DNA of 64,000 bases from Hymenobacter aranciens (GCF_030580865.1 NZ_JAUQSY010000021.1:1-64000), one strand, 5' to 3'. Counted from the stretch's first letter, positions 8,399 through 17,186 are shown. Numbers and translations: made by a program. The notes: generated by a model from the letters alone, not told the origin.

Positions 8399-8929
8399 CT
8401 ATCCATTACTACTATCCGGGTAGAACTCCTTACTGGCTTCGTAATGAAGCAAGGCGTCTTTCAGGGTAGGAAGCACAAAAAGGGCCGGGGCAATTTCAGT
8501 GCAGCCCAGCGTGTCAAAGATGAACTGCAGGTCTGGGCTTATACCACAAAAAATAATGGGTTTGCCTTTGAGCGTCTTATAGGTCTGATTAAGTAGGTGG
8601 TATTCACAGCTGCAATGACCAGCCCACTTTAACAGACTGAAATCGATGATGAGTTGCTTCGCTTCAAATAAGGTTTCTCTGGTTGAAGCCAGTTCCGCAT
8701 CCTTATGAATCAGGCCCCACACAAAGCCATACTCAATAATGTCATGTGACTCACCCGCTGCTAAAATGGCAACTTCACCTTGCAAGGTTGTTGTCCACTG
8801 ATTGCGAGACACGACACTCCCTGTTGATGCAGGGAGTGTCGTGTTTTTGTGTGGCAAAATGCGCTGACGGCTAATAAATAGAATCAGCGCGGCCGTAATA
8901 AAAACAATTATTGCCAGCGCTGACCCCAT
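8399..8929 (-). CDS. Membrane-anchored STAS-like protein
   Basis: Encodes 176 aa. Residues about 3-20 form one transmembrane helix (ALAIIVFITAALILFIS), then a polar linker. The C-terminal about 110 residues resemble a STAS/anti-sigma-antagonist fold: LIIDFSLLKWAG, a long helix, KGKPIIFCGISPDLQFIF, and LPTLKDALLHY. The assignment is by pattern only; the usual phosphorylatable serine is not obvious. It starts 7 bases after the stop of the MBL-rhodanese gene, so the two are probably co-transcribed. Oddly, a perfect 15-bp hairpin lies inside the coding region in the linker. GC content is lower than in neighbouring genes. Confidence 0.6.
   Translation of the reverse strand: MGSALAIIVFITAALILFISRQRILPHKNTTLPASTGSVVSRNQWTTTLQGEVAILAAGESHDIIEYGFVWGLIHKDAELASTRETLFEAKQLIIDFSLLKWAGHCSCEYHLLNQTYKTLKGKPIIFCGISPDLQFIFDTLGCTEIAPALFVLPTLKDALLHYEASKEFYPDSSNG
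8809..8844. other. Perfect 15-bp hairpin inside the STAS-like coding region
   Basis: ACACGACACTCCCTG (8809-8823) pairs perfectly with 8830-8844 around the loop TTGATG. On the plus strand TTT follows directly, as in a terminator, yet no plus-strand gene precedes it. It encodes the linker between the membrane helix and the STAS-like domain. Confidence 0.85.
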
Positions 8930-8936
8930 AGTTGCA

Positions 8937-10316
8937 TTAATGCACCGCCGCCTTCTGAAACTCCGTAATCGCCTCGCCCAAATCCAGTACCTCCGCGCCC
9001 GGCAGGGCGGCCTGCACGATGCTGGCCCCGGCGGCCGAGCGGTAGCCGCCGGCGCAGTGAATGAGCACCGGCTTGCCGGTGGGAATCTCGTGGGCGCGCT
9101 CGCGCAGCTCGGGCAGCGGAATCACCAGGGCGTTGTCGAACACCTGGTTTTTGGCCTCGGCGCGGTTGCGGATGTCCACGATGGTGAACTGCCCGGGGTG
9201 CTCGCGCACGGCCGGCACATCCACGGTGGGGGCGGTGGCGGGGAGCTGGCTGGGCACCAGCAGGGCGCCCTTGATGTTGCCCTCGTAGCCGATTTTGGCG
9301 GTTTTGCGCACCACGGTGTCCAGGGCAATCTGCGAGTCGGCGAGCAGGTAGAAGGGCTCGGTGGGGCCCACCACCGAGCCCAACCAGGTTTCGAACTTGC
9401 CGCCGTCCTGCAGGTTGATGGCGCCGGGCAGGTGGCCGGCGCGGAACCGGGCCGCCGGGCGGGTGTCGATGACGAGCACACCGGCTTCGAGCGGGGCGCT
9501 GGGGCTGGGGTGCGGCACGGCCCGGATGCTGTCTTCGAAGCCGCGGGCGCCCTGCTTGTTCAGCTTCACGTCGTGGCCGAAGTACTTGGGCACGAAGGGC
9601 TGGTCTTCGAGCAGCACGCGGATGAACTCGTCCTGCGCCATCGGCTGGAGGGCGTAGTTGGTTTTGAGCTCCTTGGCGATGGTCGAGTCGAGGTCGGGGC
9701 TGGTGGTTTTGCCGCAGAGGCTGCCGGGGCCGTGCGCGGGGTACACCTTGGTGGTGCCGGGCAGGGTCATGAGCTTCTGGCGGGTGCTGTGGTAGAGCTG
9801 GGCGGCCAGGGCCTCGCGGGCGTGGCCGCCGATGGCCTCGTCCTCGCGCAGGTCGGGCCGGCCCACGTCGCCCACGAAGAGCGTGTCGCCGGTAAACACG
9901 GCGCGGGTCTGGGCCAGGTCGTCCAGCAGCAGCACGCTGATGCTGTCGGGCGAGTGGCCGGGGGTGTTGAGGGCGTGCAGCTCCACGGTACCCAGCACGA
10001 TGCGGTCGCCGTCGTCGAAGCCTTTGTGGGGGTATTTGGCGCCCACCAGCTTGCTGCAGTAGATGGTAGCGTTAGTTTCCTCCGCGATTTCCAGGTGCGA
10101 CGACACGAAATCGGCGTGCGGGTGCGTCTCAATCACGGCCACGATGCGGGCTTCGTGCTCGTCGGCGAAGTCGTAGTAGGGCTGGGGGTCGCGGCCGGGG
10201 TCGATGATGGCGACCTTGTGGCCGCAGCGCACGGCGTAGCTGGCGTGGGCCAGGCCCTTGTCGTAAAACTGCTGAATCTGCACGGCCGAGGCCGTGCTAC
10301 TGGGAAGGGGAGGCAT
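8937..10316 (-). CDS. Persulfide dioxygenase-like MBL fold fused to two rhodanese domains
   Basis: Encodes 459 aa. Residues about 10-240 are an ETHE1-like metallo-beta-lactamase domain with H65xH67xD69 (THPHADF) and H74, plus TPGHSPDS and FTGDTLFVGDVGRPDL. Two rhodanese domains follow. The first (about 270-355) has LLADSQ where the active cysteine loop would be, so it is probably inactive. The second (about 365-459) has IHCAGGYRSAAG with C421. This order matches CstB/Blh-type sulfide-handling enzymes, which oxidise persulfide to sulfite/thiosulfate. No sulfide:quinone reductase or CstR gene is adjacent. It is cytoplasmic and heads a two-gene unit with the STAS-like gene. Confidence 0.9.
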   Translation of the reverse strand: MPPLPSSTASAVQIQQFYDKGLAHASYAVRCGHKVAIIDPGRDPQPYYDFADEHEARIVAVIETHPHADFVSSHLEIAEETNATIYCSKLVGAKYPHKGFDDGDRIVLGTVELHALNTPGHSPDSISVLLLDDLAQTRAVFTGDTLFVGDVGRPDLREDEAIGGHAREALAAQLYHSTRQKLMTLPGTTKVYPAHGPGSLCGKTTSPDLDSTIAKELKTNYALQPMAQDEFIRVLLEDQPFVPKYFGHDVKLNKQGARGFEDSIRAVPHPSPSAPLEAGVLVIDTRPAARFRAGHLPGAINLQDGGKFETWLGSVVGPTEPFYLLADSQIALDTVVRKTAKIGYEGNIKGALLVPSQLPATAPTVDVPAVREHPGQFTIVDIRNRAEAKNQVFDNALVIPLPELRERAHEIPTGKPVLIHCAGGYRSAAGASIVQAALPGAEVLDLGEAITEFQKAAVH

Positions 10317-10438
10317 CTGAGGGAGAATTAGGTGAGCGCCCGGCCAGGCCCGGCGCGTAGGCCAAATATAAGCGGCGGGCTTCAGAAACGCTTGGGTGAG
10401 GCGAATGTTTTAGGCGGTACCAATCGGCGCGGCCGGTG

Positions 10439-10556
10439 AACCTCACCCCCTGACCCCCGAAGAATGCTTAATGCGCATTCCCAAAAAAGAGGGGGCACCG
10501 GTTATGTGCGGATAAGAATCGTCAGGCTCCCTTCTTTTATTGAAGAGTGGGGCTGG
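10439..10556. repeat. CCCCT-rich palindromic repeat, family B copy 2 (decayed)
   Basis: The left arm begins AACCTCACCCCCTGACCCCC as in copy 1 and later carries GAGGGGGCACCGGTT. The right arm (about 10527-10556) keeps CAGGCTCCC and TTGAAGAGTGGGGC but is eroded. A small extra hairpin (GAATGC / GCATTC) interrupts the left arm at about 10462-10480. It lies just past the stop of the T9SS gene at 10559 and fills most of the gap 10317-10558. Confidence 0.75.
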
Positions 10557-10558
10557 CG

Positions 10559-12115
10559 CTAGGGCTGCACGAGCAGGCGCTGGGTGAGCGTGGGCCCTTG
10601 CGTGGGCACGAGGCGCACGAGGTAGAGGCTGGGAGCCAGCCCGGGCAGCAGCAGCGAGCCGGAGCGCGGCCCGGGGGGCAGCGGGTGGCGCTGCATCAGG
10701 CGGCCCAGCACATCCGTCACCAGCAGCGTGCCGCCGCTCGTGCCGGGCGGGAGTTGGTAGTGAGCGGCCGTGGGGGCGGTAGTGGTGCCGGGGGTAGGGT
10801 AGAGGCGCAGGGAGGCCCCGCCCGCCTGGGTGGCGGGGCGGCCGGTGGCCAGGGGTGTTTGGCGAAAGTCCCAGCGGGCCAGGTAGCCCTGGGTGACGCC
10901 GACGCCGGTGCCGGCCTGCGTACTCTGGCCGCAGAGCACGAGGGTGCCGTCGCCCAGCCACTGCCAGTCGAAGACGCGGATGCCGGTCTGGCTGGGGCTG
11001 GGCAGGGTATAGCGGGAAAGCCGTTGGCCCGTCGTCAGGTCGATTTGGACCAGGCGCAACGTGGGGCTGAACGAGCCCTGGCTACTGCGCACGTTCAGGT
11101 CACGCACAAGCAGGGCGGCCGAGCCGTCGGGCAGCAGGCGCACGCGGTTGGCATCCTGGCTGAGCTGGCCGTCGAGGGCGGGGGGGTGGGCGTAGACCCA
11201 GGTCACGTTGAGGGCCGTGTCGAGGCGCATGAGGTAGGCCCGGCCATAGTGCAGGCCAGGGCCGGGCGTCGAGTCGGCCATGCCCGAGGCCAGGTAGCCC
11301 TGCGCGTTGGGCAGGGCCAGCAGGTTTGTCCAGGTAGAAAAGCGGTAGCCGTTGTTGAAGTTGGGACCCAGCGGATAGATGAGGCGCTGTTTTAACTGGT
11401 TGCCCAAGCTATCCGTTTCCAAAAATAGGTGTTGGAAGCCAGCAGACAACTGCCCATCACCGGAAATGAGATAGCCGCCTTTTGGAGTGCGCACTAAGTC
11501 AGTCGGATAGTCGTTGGCAAAGGGCGGACGGTCGTAGGCGTGGCGCCAGCGCACCTGCCCGGAAGCCGTGTCCACACTGGTCAGGGTGTAGCGCCGGATT
11601 TGCAGGTTGGCTCCCCTGGTGACTTCGTAGCCCGCCACGAGCAGGCGGCGGCCGTCTTCGAGTACGGCCGTGGCGCTGTGCTCTGGAGGAACGGGGGCCA
11701 GCATTGGCCAGGCGGGCAGCGTGTCGCCGTGCAGCGTCAGGCGTTGTACGTAGGAGCCTTCCGATATGGGGGCAGCACACACGGGCTGCGTACCAGCCCA
11801 CCAGTAGCGGCTGCCCGTACCTTGCTGCAGGGCCTGTGGATTCTCAGCTTGTCGGCGGCCCAACTGCTCACGCACCAGTTGGCCGTTCAGGTCATACAGA
11901 CTGAACACCTGCTGCCAGCCCTGGCAGGGGCTCAGGCCCAGGGGCCGGGTGTAGCCCGGCACGAGCAGCCGCCCCTGCGGCGTGAGCGAACAATACACCA
12001 GGTAGGTGTTCTGGGCACCGGGCGGATTGTAGATGCGCTCCCACAACAGTTGCTGTGCCCCGCCCACGAACGGCAACGCCCACAGCAAGAACAGCCAAAG
12101 TAGACGGAACGTCAT
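10559..12115 (-). CDS. Secreted T9SS-sorted protein, beta-propeller-like
   Basis: Encodes 518 aa. A signal peptide (LLWLFLLWALPFVGGAQQ) is followed by about 400 residues of repeated beta-rich segments such as GRRLLVAGYEV, GGYLISGDGQLSAGF, GYLASGMAD and GTLVLCGQS, the look of a delta-60/kelch-like propeller protein. The last about 80 residues form a T9SS type-A sorting domain (LRLYPTPG, VTDVLGRLMQRHPLPPG, LPGLAPSLYLVRLV, TQRLLVQP). Family knowledge: such proteins cross the outer membrane by type IX secretion and are anchored or released. The sorting domain has YPTPG instead of the usual YPNPA. It lies downstream of the broken large T9SS gene. Confidence 0.85.
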   Translation of the reverse strand: MTFRLLWLFLLWALPFVGGAQQLLWERIYNPPGAQNTYLVYCSLTPQGRLLVPGYTRPLGLSPCQGWQQVFSLYDLNGQLVREQLGRRQAENPQALQQGTGSRYWWAGTQPVCAAPISEGSYVQRLTLHGDTLPAWPMLAPVPPEHSATAVLEDGRRLLVAGYEVTRGANLQIRRYTLTSVDTASGQVRWRHAYDRPPFANDYPTDLVRTPKGGYLISGDGQLSAGFQHLFLETDSLGNQLKQRLIYPLGPNFNNGYRFSTWTNLLALPNAQGYLASGMADSTPGPGLHYGRAYLMRLDTALNVTWVYAHPPALDGQLSQDANRVRLLPDGSAALLVRDLNVRSSQGSFSPTLRLVQIDLTTGQRLSRYTLPSPSQTGIRVFDWQWLGDGTLVLCGQSTQAGTGVGVTQGYLARWDFRQTPLATGRPATQAGGASLRLYPTPGTTTAPTAAHYQLPPGTSGGTLLVTDVLGRLMQRHPLPPGPRSGSLLLPGLAPSLYLVRLVPTQGPTLTQRLLVQP

Positions 12116-12141
12116 ATGAACTAGTCGAAAAAGTGCCTAAG

Positions 12142-12175
12142 GGGTGGCCCGCTCCCACGCGGGAGCAGGCCACCC
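12142..12175 (-). terminator. Strong hairpin terminator after the T9SS beta-helix gene
   Basis: GGGTGGCC and GCTCCC pair with GGGAGC and GGCCACCC, with one bulged base on each side and an ACGC loop. It lies 10-40 bases past the stop at 12184. On the minus strand a run of five T follows about 10 bases later. It separates this gene from the next minus-strand T9SS gene. Confidence 0.75.
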
Positions 12176-12183
12176 GCTCTAAG

Positions 12184-14169
12184 TTAGTGAACAACGACGA
12201 GTTTGGTCGTCGCCAGCGGCTGGCCGTTGGGGCCCACCAGGCGGGCGGCGTACACGCCGGGGGGCAGAGCCGCCACATTTAGCTCCAGGCTAAGCTGGGC
12301 GGGCGCCACGGGCTGGGCGTGGGCTATCTGACCGTTGCCCACGGCCACCAGTTCCAGGCGGGCTGCGGTGGGGCACGGCTGGCTCCAACTCACCTGCACC
12401 GTTTCGTGGGCCGGGTTGGGGGCTACGCTCAACCGCAGCTTTTCGGTATGAGTAGTGGGGTGAGCTGCGGCCAGCAGGCGGGCCGCCGGCGGCGGGGGCG
12501 GAGTGCCCTGGCAGGTCACGCCGGGGTAGTAGTAGCGTAGCGTGGTGCAGGCCACGGCGGCGTAGCTGGTAGCCGAGGCCGCCACGGTGGCCAGGGTGGC
12601 GCTATCGGCGGCGGTAGGCCGCTGACCGGGCCGCAGGTGGCGCAGCTGCTCACTCACGTCGAAGTACGCAATGCGCTGGCGCAGGTCGGGGTTGGCACCG
12701 CGCCAGCTCAGCAGGTCCGTCCGCAGCCGTTGGACATCGGCCGGCTGTTGGAGGCGACGGTAGGTTTCGAGCAGGTACAGGCCCAGGCGCTCGTAGGCGG
12801 CGTCGTTGCTCAACGGCAGCGTGGCCGTGAAGGCATCCAGAGTGGCCCACTGCTCCTGGGCGGCGTAGTAGGCGATGATGCGCCGCTCGTACTGGCGCAG
12901 CTGCTGCGGGCTACCGGTCTGGGTCAGCAACTGCTGCTGCCAGTGCTCCACGGTGGTAATCGGTACGGGCGGGGCCGCCCGCAGGCCGTACTGATGGCCT
13001 CGCGAGTTGCAGTCAAGATACCCGCTAGAGCTGTAAAGAACGTTCAGAAGAGGTCCTGTCACCAACTCCTGCGGGTGAGCGTAATAATCAATGCTCACGC
13101 CACTGCCATTAATCACCGAAGCCGCGTTGACGCTGTAGTTGTTGCCACAGGGCTCATCGTTAGTCCCCAGGTAGCCTACGTCGGCCCCGTTTTCCAGCAC
13201 GATACCGTAATCGCTGCCCTCGATTTGGTTACAGGCCACGGTGGGGGCGTAGATGTCGTCCCGCAAGGCCACGGCCTCTTCGCAGTCGTTGAAGAGGTTG
13301 TTGGCCACGGCGCGGCTAACGTCCAGCTGGGCCGTGGCATCCTGTAGGCGCACCCCCGTGTCGAGGGTCGTAAAGACGTTGTGGTGCTCGATGCTGGTGC
13401 GCTCGAAGCACAGGTAGCCACCGAGGCCGACGAGCCGCTTTTGCGGCGAGTTGCCGCGCGACAGCCCCGTCACGTCGTTGCCGGTCACGTAGAGCTCGCT
13501 GCCTGTCGGCTGCTCCAGGCCCATGCCCATGAGCTCGATGCCCATTACCTCCGCATCGGGCGGCACCTGGCCTTCCGGGAACGGATTGTCGGGCACCGTT
13601 ACCTCGTTTTCCTCCACGCGCAGGTAGCCGATGAGCTGTCCTTCATCGGGCGCGCCCACCCGAATGGCGGTGCCGTAGCAATGGTCCAGCACGTTGTAGT
13701 CAAACACGATGCCCTCGCCGGCCAGCTCGGCCCCCGCATACAGCTCGTGAAACGCATTGCTGCGGTAGGGAATGCCGGCGTGGCCGTCGCCGCGCAGCAC
13801 CAGGCCCGCATTGCCGTAGTTGCCGTCGGGGCTGCCCGGGTTCTCCATCGATGTATTCTCGGGGACCAGGCGCTGGGTATGGTCGCTGTAAAACTGGCAG
13901 TATTCGATGCGGCAGTTGGCGGCCATCGCCGGGTCGTTGCCCCACACGGCCACGCCGTAGGTGTTGTTATAAAAGTCGGTATCGCTCAGGTCGTAGCTGG
14001 CCTCGGTGCTGCGGCACGAGGTGCCCACCAGCACCCCTACGGCGGCCTCGCTGATGCGGCTCGGACCGTTGTCGTATAGGGTGACGATGCGCCCGTTATC
14101 GACCAGCTCTACGCCGCCCCACATAGCATCGCAGGTCGAGGTAAGCGTGGCCCCCTGTAGTTGCAGCAC
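12184..14169 (-). CDS. C-terminal piece: right-handed beta-helix plus T9SS sorting domain
   Basis: The open frame begins with a GTG at 14169, but this is probably not a true start: the same frame continues upstream past a single TAG. The first about 380 residues are parallel beta-helix-like, with repeated short N/D/G turns (FYNNTYGVAVWGNDP, VLDHCYGTAIRVG). An alpha-helical segment of about 120 residues follows (LTQTGSPQQLRQYERRII and on). The C-terminus is a T9SS sorting domain (LSVAPNPAHETVQVSW, LPPGVYAARLVG, TTKLVVVH). Alone it lacks a signal peptide and could not be exported. Function is unknown; similar proteins are surface or secreted factors of gliding Bacteroidota. Confidence 0.75.
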   Translation of the reverse strand: MLQLQGATLTSTCDAMWGGVELVDNGRIVTLYDNGPSRISEAAVGVLVGTSCRSTEASYDLSDTDFYNNTYGVAVWGNDPAMAANCRIEYCQFYSDHTQRLVPENTSMENPGSPDGNYGNAGLVLRGDGHAGIPYRSNAFHELYAGAELAGEGIVFDYNVLDHCYGTAIRVGAPDEGQLIGYLRVEENEVTVPDNPFPEGQVPPDAEVMGIELMGMGLEQPTGSELYVTGNDVTGLSRGNSPQKRLVGLGGYLCFERTSIEHHNVFTTLDTGVRLQDATAQLDVSRAVANNLFNDCEEAVALRDDIYAPTVACNQIEGSDYGIVLENGADVGYLGTNDEPCGNNYSVNAASVINGSGVSIDYYAHPQELVTGPLLNVLYSSSGYLDCNSRGHQYGLRAAPPVPITTVEHWQQQLLTQTGSPQQLRQYERRIIAYYAAQEQWATLDAFTATLPLSNDAAYERLGLYLLETYRRLQQPADVQRLRTDLLSWRGANPDLRQRIAYFDVSEQLRHLRPGQRPTAADSATLATVAASATSYAAVACTTLRYYYPGVTCQGTPPPPPAARLLAAAHPTTHTEKLRLSVAPNPAHETVQVSWSQPCPTAARLELVAVGNGQIAHAQPVAPAQLSLELNVAALPPGVYAARLVGPNGQPLATTKLVVVH

Positions 14170-14175
14170 GGCATC

Positions 14176-16659
14176 CTAGCCTACAAACAGGTGTAGATAA
14201 TGGTCGCCATCCAGCAGGTCGGGGTAGCATTGGGTGCCGCGCTGCACAAACGGGTAGCCCGGCCGGCCGCCATCGACGTAGAAGACGGTGCCCGGCATGA
14301 GGATAAATTCGCCGTTCATAAACTCCACCGGCCCCACCACATGGTAGCTGCCGTCAAATATAACCTGCCCCCCTTGGCCGTCGATAATCGTGACATCGTT
14401 CCAATTGCCGGCTTCGCCCAACTCATCATCCGGGCCGACGGGGTTCCTATAGTCTCCGTTGTTGGCGTATGGATGCGAGCAGGCATTGGGGCAGGGCTGC
14501 CCCCCGTTAATGGTGATGGTGGTTTGCCCCGCTGTCAACAATTGGTTTAGGCTCGGGATAGCCACCATCAGGGTATAGGTGGTGCTGGGGGCAGTGGGCG
14601 TCACGGTGGGGTTGAGTCCACTAATGGTCGTACCGCCCACCGTCCAGAAGAATGTGGCGCCCGATATAGTGGTCCCCATACAAGTGGTCCCCAGTATGGT
14701 CGAAGCGCCGCAGACGATGTTTTGGTTGGCCCCGGCCCGGGGCGCTACGTACACGGTGCTGGAGGCGGTATAGGTGCGGCTGCGACCCGGCAGGCTAATG
14801 CTCACGGAGAAAGTAGTAGGTACCGTGGGGGATGCCGTAACGGTATTGTTCTGGGTCACGGGGGCGGGGCTGATGCTTGGGCTCGTGGTCCAGTTGTACA
14901 CTATGCCCGATGCACTTGGGGCACCTGATGAGCACAGCACGCTCAGCGTAGCTGGCTGGCCACAGTTCACCAGTAGGGTGCTGGGCAGCGTGGGCTCGGT
15001 GATAGTGATGGTGGTGAGCGACGTATAGGGCAGGCCGTTCACGGTGGTGGTCAGCCTATACGTGGTGGTGTAGTCCGGCTGCACCGTTATGCTGGGAAGG
15101 ATTCGTTCGCTGGGCGTCAGGGTGGGAAGGGGGCCGGGGGCAGCGCTGCTCACTATCTCCCAGAGGTAGGTGGCTCCGGTTTGGGGCGGCATGGCGCAGG
15201 TGCCGAGCGGCGTGGGCGGGGCGTAGGCGCAGAAGGTGTGGTTCGGACCGGCCTCGGTGAGGGGGACGAGGAGGACGTTGTCGATGTAGTAGGTGGCATG
15301 CCAGTTGCGCTGGTTCTCAATTTCCGTGCGGAAACCGAGGTTGCCTAGTCGGTACTGCTCTTTGTCCGGTTCTGGGTGAGGAGAGGTATTAGCAGGGAGC
15401 GGTATCTGCGAGTTACGGATGTAAGCCGGACTCGAATACTCCGAAGCTGTCATCACCGAGAAATCACCAATCATTAGGTGTTGCTCGGGGGCGGCGGAGG
15501 TGGTAAATACACCGCCGATACGTTGCCAGTTTCCGTAACTGTTATTGGGTGCACCTTCTATCACGCTCGAAATAGCAGTGCGGCTGGGCGTAGCCGAACA
15601 CAGCGCTAAACCCAGGCTCTTGGCAGTATGTCCACTATTGGGCGAAATGGTATTGTAGAACTCGGCATAATACCGTCGATTGGGTTCTACGCTGTTGCCG
15701 TTGCCCAACTGCTGGTACAGATAGTCGCGCGAAGCAGGAGCCCCACCGGTCGAAACCCCACCAGCAACTAGGGCACGGTAGCCGCTGCCAGTAAGGGCTA
15801 TACTATGCTGTGCCATCGCTGACAATCCTGGTGCTGTTGCAAATATGGGGTAGTAGAAGCTCTGAACAGGGCCATTAGGTCCGCTGGGATAAACGTAAAA
15901 ACCACCATAGGAATTGAGAAAGTTGTTCGGTACTCCCAATCCTCTCCACGCCTGATTCTGAACGACGCCATAGAGCGAACTGTTGTTCTCACTCGCACAA
16001 GCATGGAATAGGCTGCGGCGGCCGCTACTCTGACTCTGGGTATAGAATTGTCCAACTGGTACTAGCGCACCATTAAAAGATTGCTGCCAGGCAACACTCC
16101 AGTAAGAATTGACAAGCGGTTGCGGAGCAGATTCGTTCGGGCAGAAAGGATAACACTCAAAGCTGCCATCCTGTACCAGGTTGCAGTAACCGCTTTGCGG
16201 TATATAGGTAATGGGTGGTTGCACCGTAGGCGGGTCGTCGTCGTTGCCTGGTCCAGGGATGAGCGCAACGAACAAGTTGCCTTCCCCCGCATTTAGCAGA
16301 TTAGTCAGGCCGATGCCAGCTAACGATAAAACGGAACGCCGGCCTACCTGCGTACCCTGTGCACTCACCGCACCCCCGGCCATCAGTACGCCTGATACCT
16401 TGGCCAGCGAGGCCAAGCTAAGCTGCTGCCCGATGTTCCAGAATACCTTGCGGGCCAGCACCCCCTGTAGGCGTACCCGGCTGTTGCTGGCAAAGCTCAG
16501 ATTGCCACTGACGTTAAGGATAATCACCGTGCTGGTATCGCCCACCAGCGTCAATGAATCGCCGCCGGCCAGCGTAGCATTGCCCGTGAGGCTATATACC
16601 CCCCCCCGAATTGTTGCCCCGTCAGGGTCGTGATGGTGGTACCGCTCAGGTTGCTGCAA
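14176..16659 (-). CDS. Middle piece: DUF3494 remainder plus PKD/Ig-like repeats
   Basis: The 827-aa frame starts out of register with the true gene; authentic sequence begins near GVYSLTGNATLAGG after the G9 tract. Residues about 20-130 complete an ice-binding-like DUF3494 domain (LVGDTSTVIILNVSGNLSF, VSGVLMAGGAVS). Next is a domain beginning NLVQDGSFECYPFCP, common in Bacteroidota OmpA/gliding-type proteins. About 480-740 hold three PKD-like repeats (TYLWEI, VYNWTTS, TFFWTVGG with TTTYRLT/TTYTLM endings). The end enters the beta-helix (GTVFYVDGG) and hits TAG at 14176. No sorting signal of its own. Confidence 0.7.
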   Translation of the reverse strand: MQQPERYHHHDPDGATIRGGVYSLTGNATLAGGDSLTLVGDTSTVIILNVSGNLSFASNSRVRLQGVLARKVFWNIGQQLSLASLAKVSGVLMAGGAVSAQGTQVGRRSVLSLAGIGLTNLLNAGEGNLFVALIPGPGNDDDPPTVQPPITYIPQSGYCNLVQDGSFECYPFCPNESAPQPLVNSYWSVAWQQSFNGALVPVGQFYTQSQSSGRRSLFHACASENNSSLYGVVQNQAWRGLGVPNNFLNSYGGFYVYPSGPNGPVQSFYYPIFATAPGLSAMAQHSIALTGSGYRALVAGGVSTGGAPASRDYLYQQLGNGNSVEPNRRYYAEFYNTISPNSGHTAKSLGLALCSATPSRTAISSVIEGAPNNSYGNWQRIGGVFTTSAAPEQHLMIGDFSVMTASEYSSPAYIRNSQIPLPANTSPHPEPDKEQYRLGNLGFRTEIENQRNWHATYYIDNVLLVPLTEAGPNHTFCAYAPPTPLGTCAMPPQTGATYLWEIVSSAAPGPLPTLTPSERILPSITVQPDYTTTYRLTTTVNGLPYTSLTTITITEPTLPSTLLVNCGQPATLSVLCSSGAPSASGIVYNWTTSPSISPAPVTQNNTVTASPTVPTTFSVSISLPGRSRTYTASSTVYVAPRAGANQNIVCGASTILGTTCMGTTISGATFFWTVGGTTISGLNPTVTPTAPSTTYTLMVAIPSLNQLLTAGQTTITINGGQPCPNACSHPYANNGDYRNPVGPDDELGEAGNWNDVTIIDGQGGQVIFDGSYHVVGPVEFMNGEFILMPGTVFYVDGGRPGYPFVQRGTQCYPDLLDGDHYLHLFVG

Positions 16660-16979
16660 TAGCTGCGCGCCGCCGCCAAATCAGTCAGCGCCTGCCCGAC
16701 GTTGCCGCCGCCCAGCGCAAAGGCCGTATCGCTGACGTACAGCGCCGGGATGTGCAGGCTGTCGGTGGCTCCTATCCGGCCCAGGGCCTGCACTACGCAG
16801 TTGGCCTGAATGTCGCCACCACTCAGCAGCGCATATTGAGCCGCCGCGCCAAGCGGCACTTGCGGCGGCCCAGGCAGGGTATTGCTCTGGGCTGCCGCTA
16901 GCTGCGGGCTCAGGCCCAGCAGCCAGGCCAGCAGGCCCAGCCATGCGCCGATAAAAGGATGAAGTAGAGTTCTTCGCAT
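16551..16979 (-). CDS. N-terminal piece: signal peptide and first half of the DUF3494 domain
   Basis: Starts at the ATG at 16979 (MRRTLLHPFIGAWLGLLAW, cleavage near LAAAQS); the frame is open further upstream without a better start. It continues into PLGAAAQYALLSGGDIQANC and ALTDLAAARSYCSNLSG, the conserved first half of the ice-binding-like DUF3494 fold. After the G9 tract at 16599-16607 it reads 16 junk residues and stops at 16551. As it stands it would give a short exported fragment of about 125 authentic residues. Confidence 0.7.
   Translation of the reverse strand: MRRTLLHPFIGAWLGLLAWLLGLSPQLAAAQSNTLPGPPQVPLGAAAQYALLSGGDIQANCVVQALGRIGATDSLHIPALYVSDTAFALGGGNVGQALTDLAAARSYCSNLSGTTITTLTGQQFGGGYIASRAMLRWPAAIH
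16599..16607 (-). repeat. G9 homopolymer (coding strand) at a frameshift
   Basis: Nine C on the plus strand, nine G on the coding strand, within the DUF3494 coding region. In the N-terminal frame it reads Gly-Gly-Gly then YIASR; one more G (or two fewer) gives GVYSLTG and restores the domain. Such tracts are classic slipped-strand mispairing sites and are also prone to base-calling error. Confidence 0.9.
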
Positions 16980-17186
16980 TGTGAAAAAGTGAAAAAGGTG
17001 GATGATGGCGTAAACATATCGAATTGAATTGGCAAAGCCGCTACACCCTATCAAATTAATTTTCAGTTAAGAGGCTTCCACTGCTACCCGTGAGCAACAG
17101 CGTCTGCATCTCCACGGGCAGGCTCGTGCGCCGCTAGCTGCCAAGGGATTGGTACTATTCCTGGGGGATATATACCTGCTCACCCC

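Larger units (their letters stand above)
12184..16979 (-). pseudogene. Large T9SS secreted protein gene split by a G9 frameshift and an amber stop
   Basis: Three consecutive minus-strand pieces read as one protein of about 1600 aa. Order: signal peptide, ice-binding-like (DUF3494) domain, a cysteine-bearing SFE-type domain, PKD/Ig-like repeats, a right-handed beta-helix, and a T9SS sorting domain. Lesion 1: the G9 run at 16599-16607 changes frame in the middle of the DUF3494 domain; G10 or G7 would join QQFGGG to GVYSLTG. Lesion 2: the middle and last pieces share a frame and are separated only by TAG at 14176-14178 (HLFVG-stop-DAVLQLQGA). Only the last piece carries the sorting signal. It is a recent pseudogene, a phase-variable gene, or partly sequencing error. 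Confidence 0.8.

Noticed and set aside
16599..16607. Programmed ribosomal frameshift at the G9 tract
   Set aside because: No slippery heptamer of the usual kind or downstream stimulatory structure was evident, and a second lesion (TAG) lies downstream; slippage in DNA or read error is simpler.
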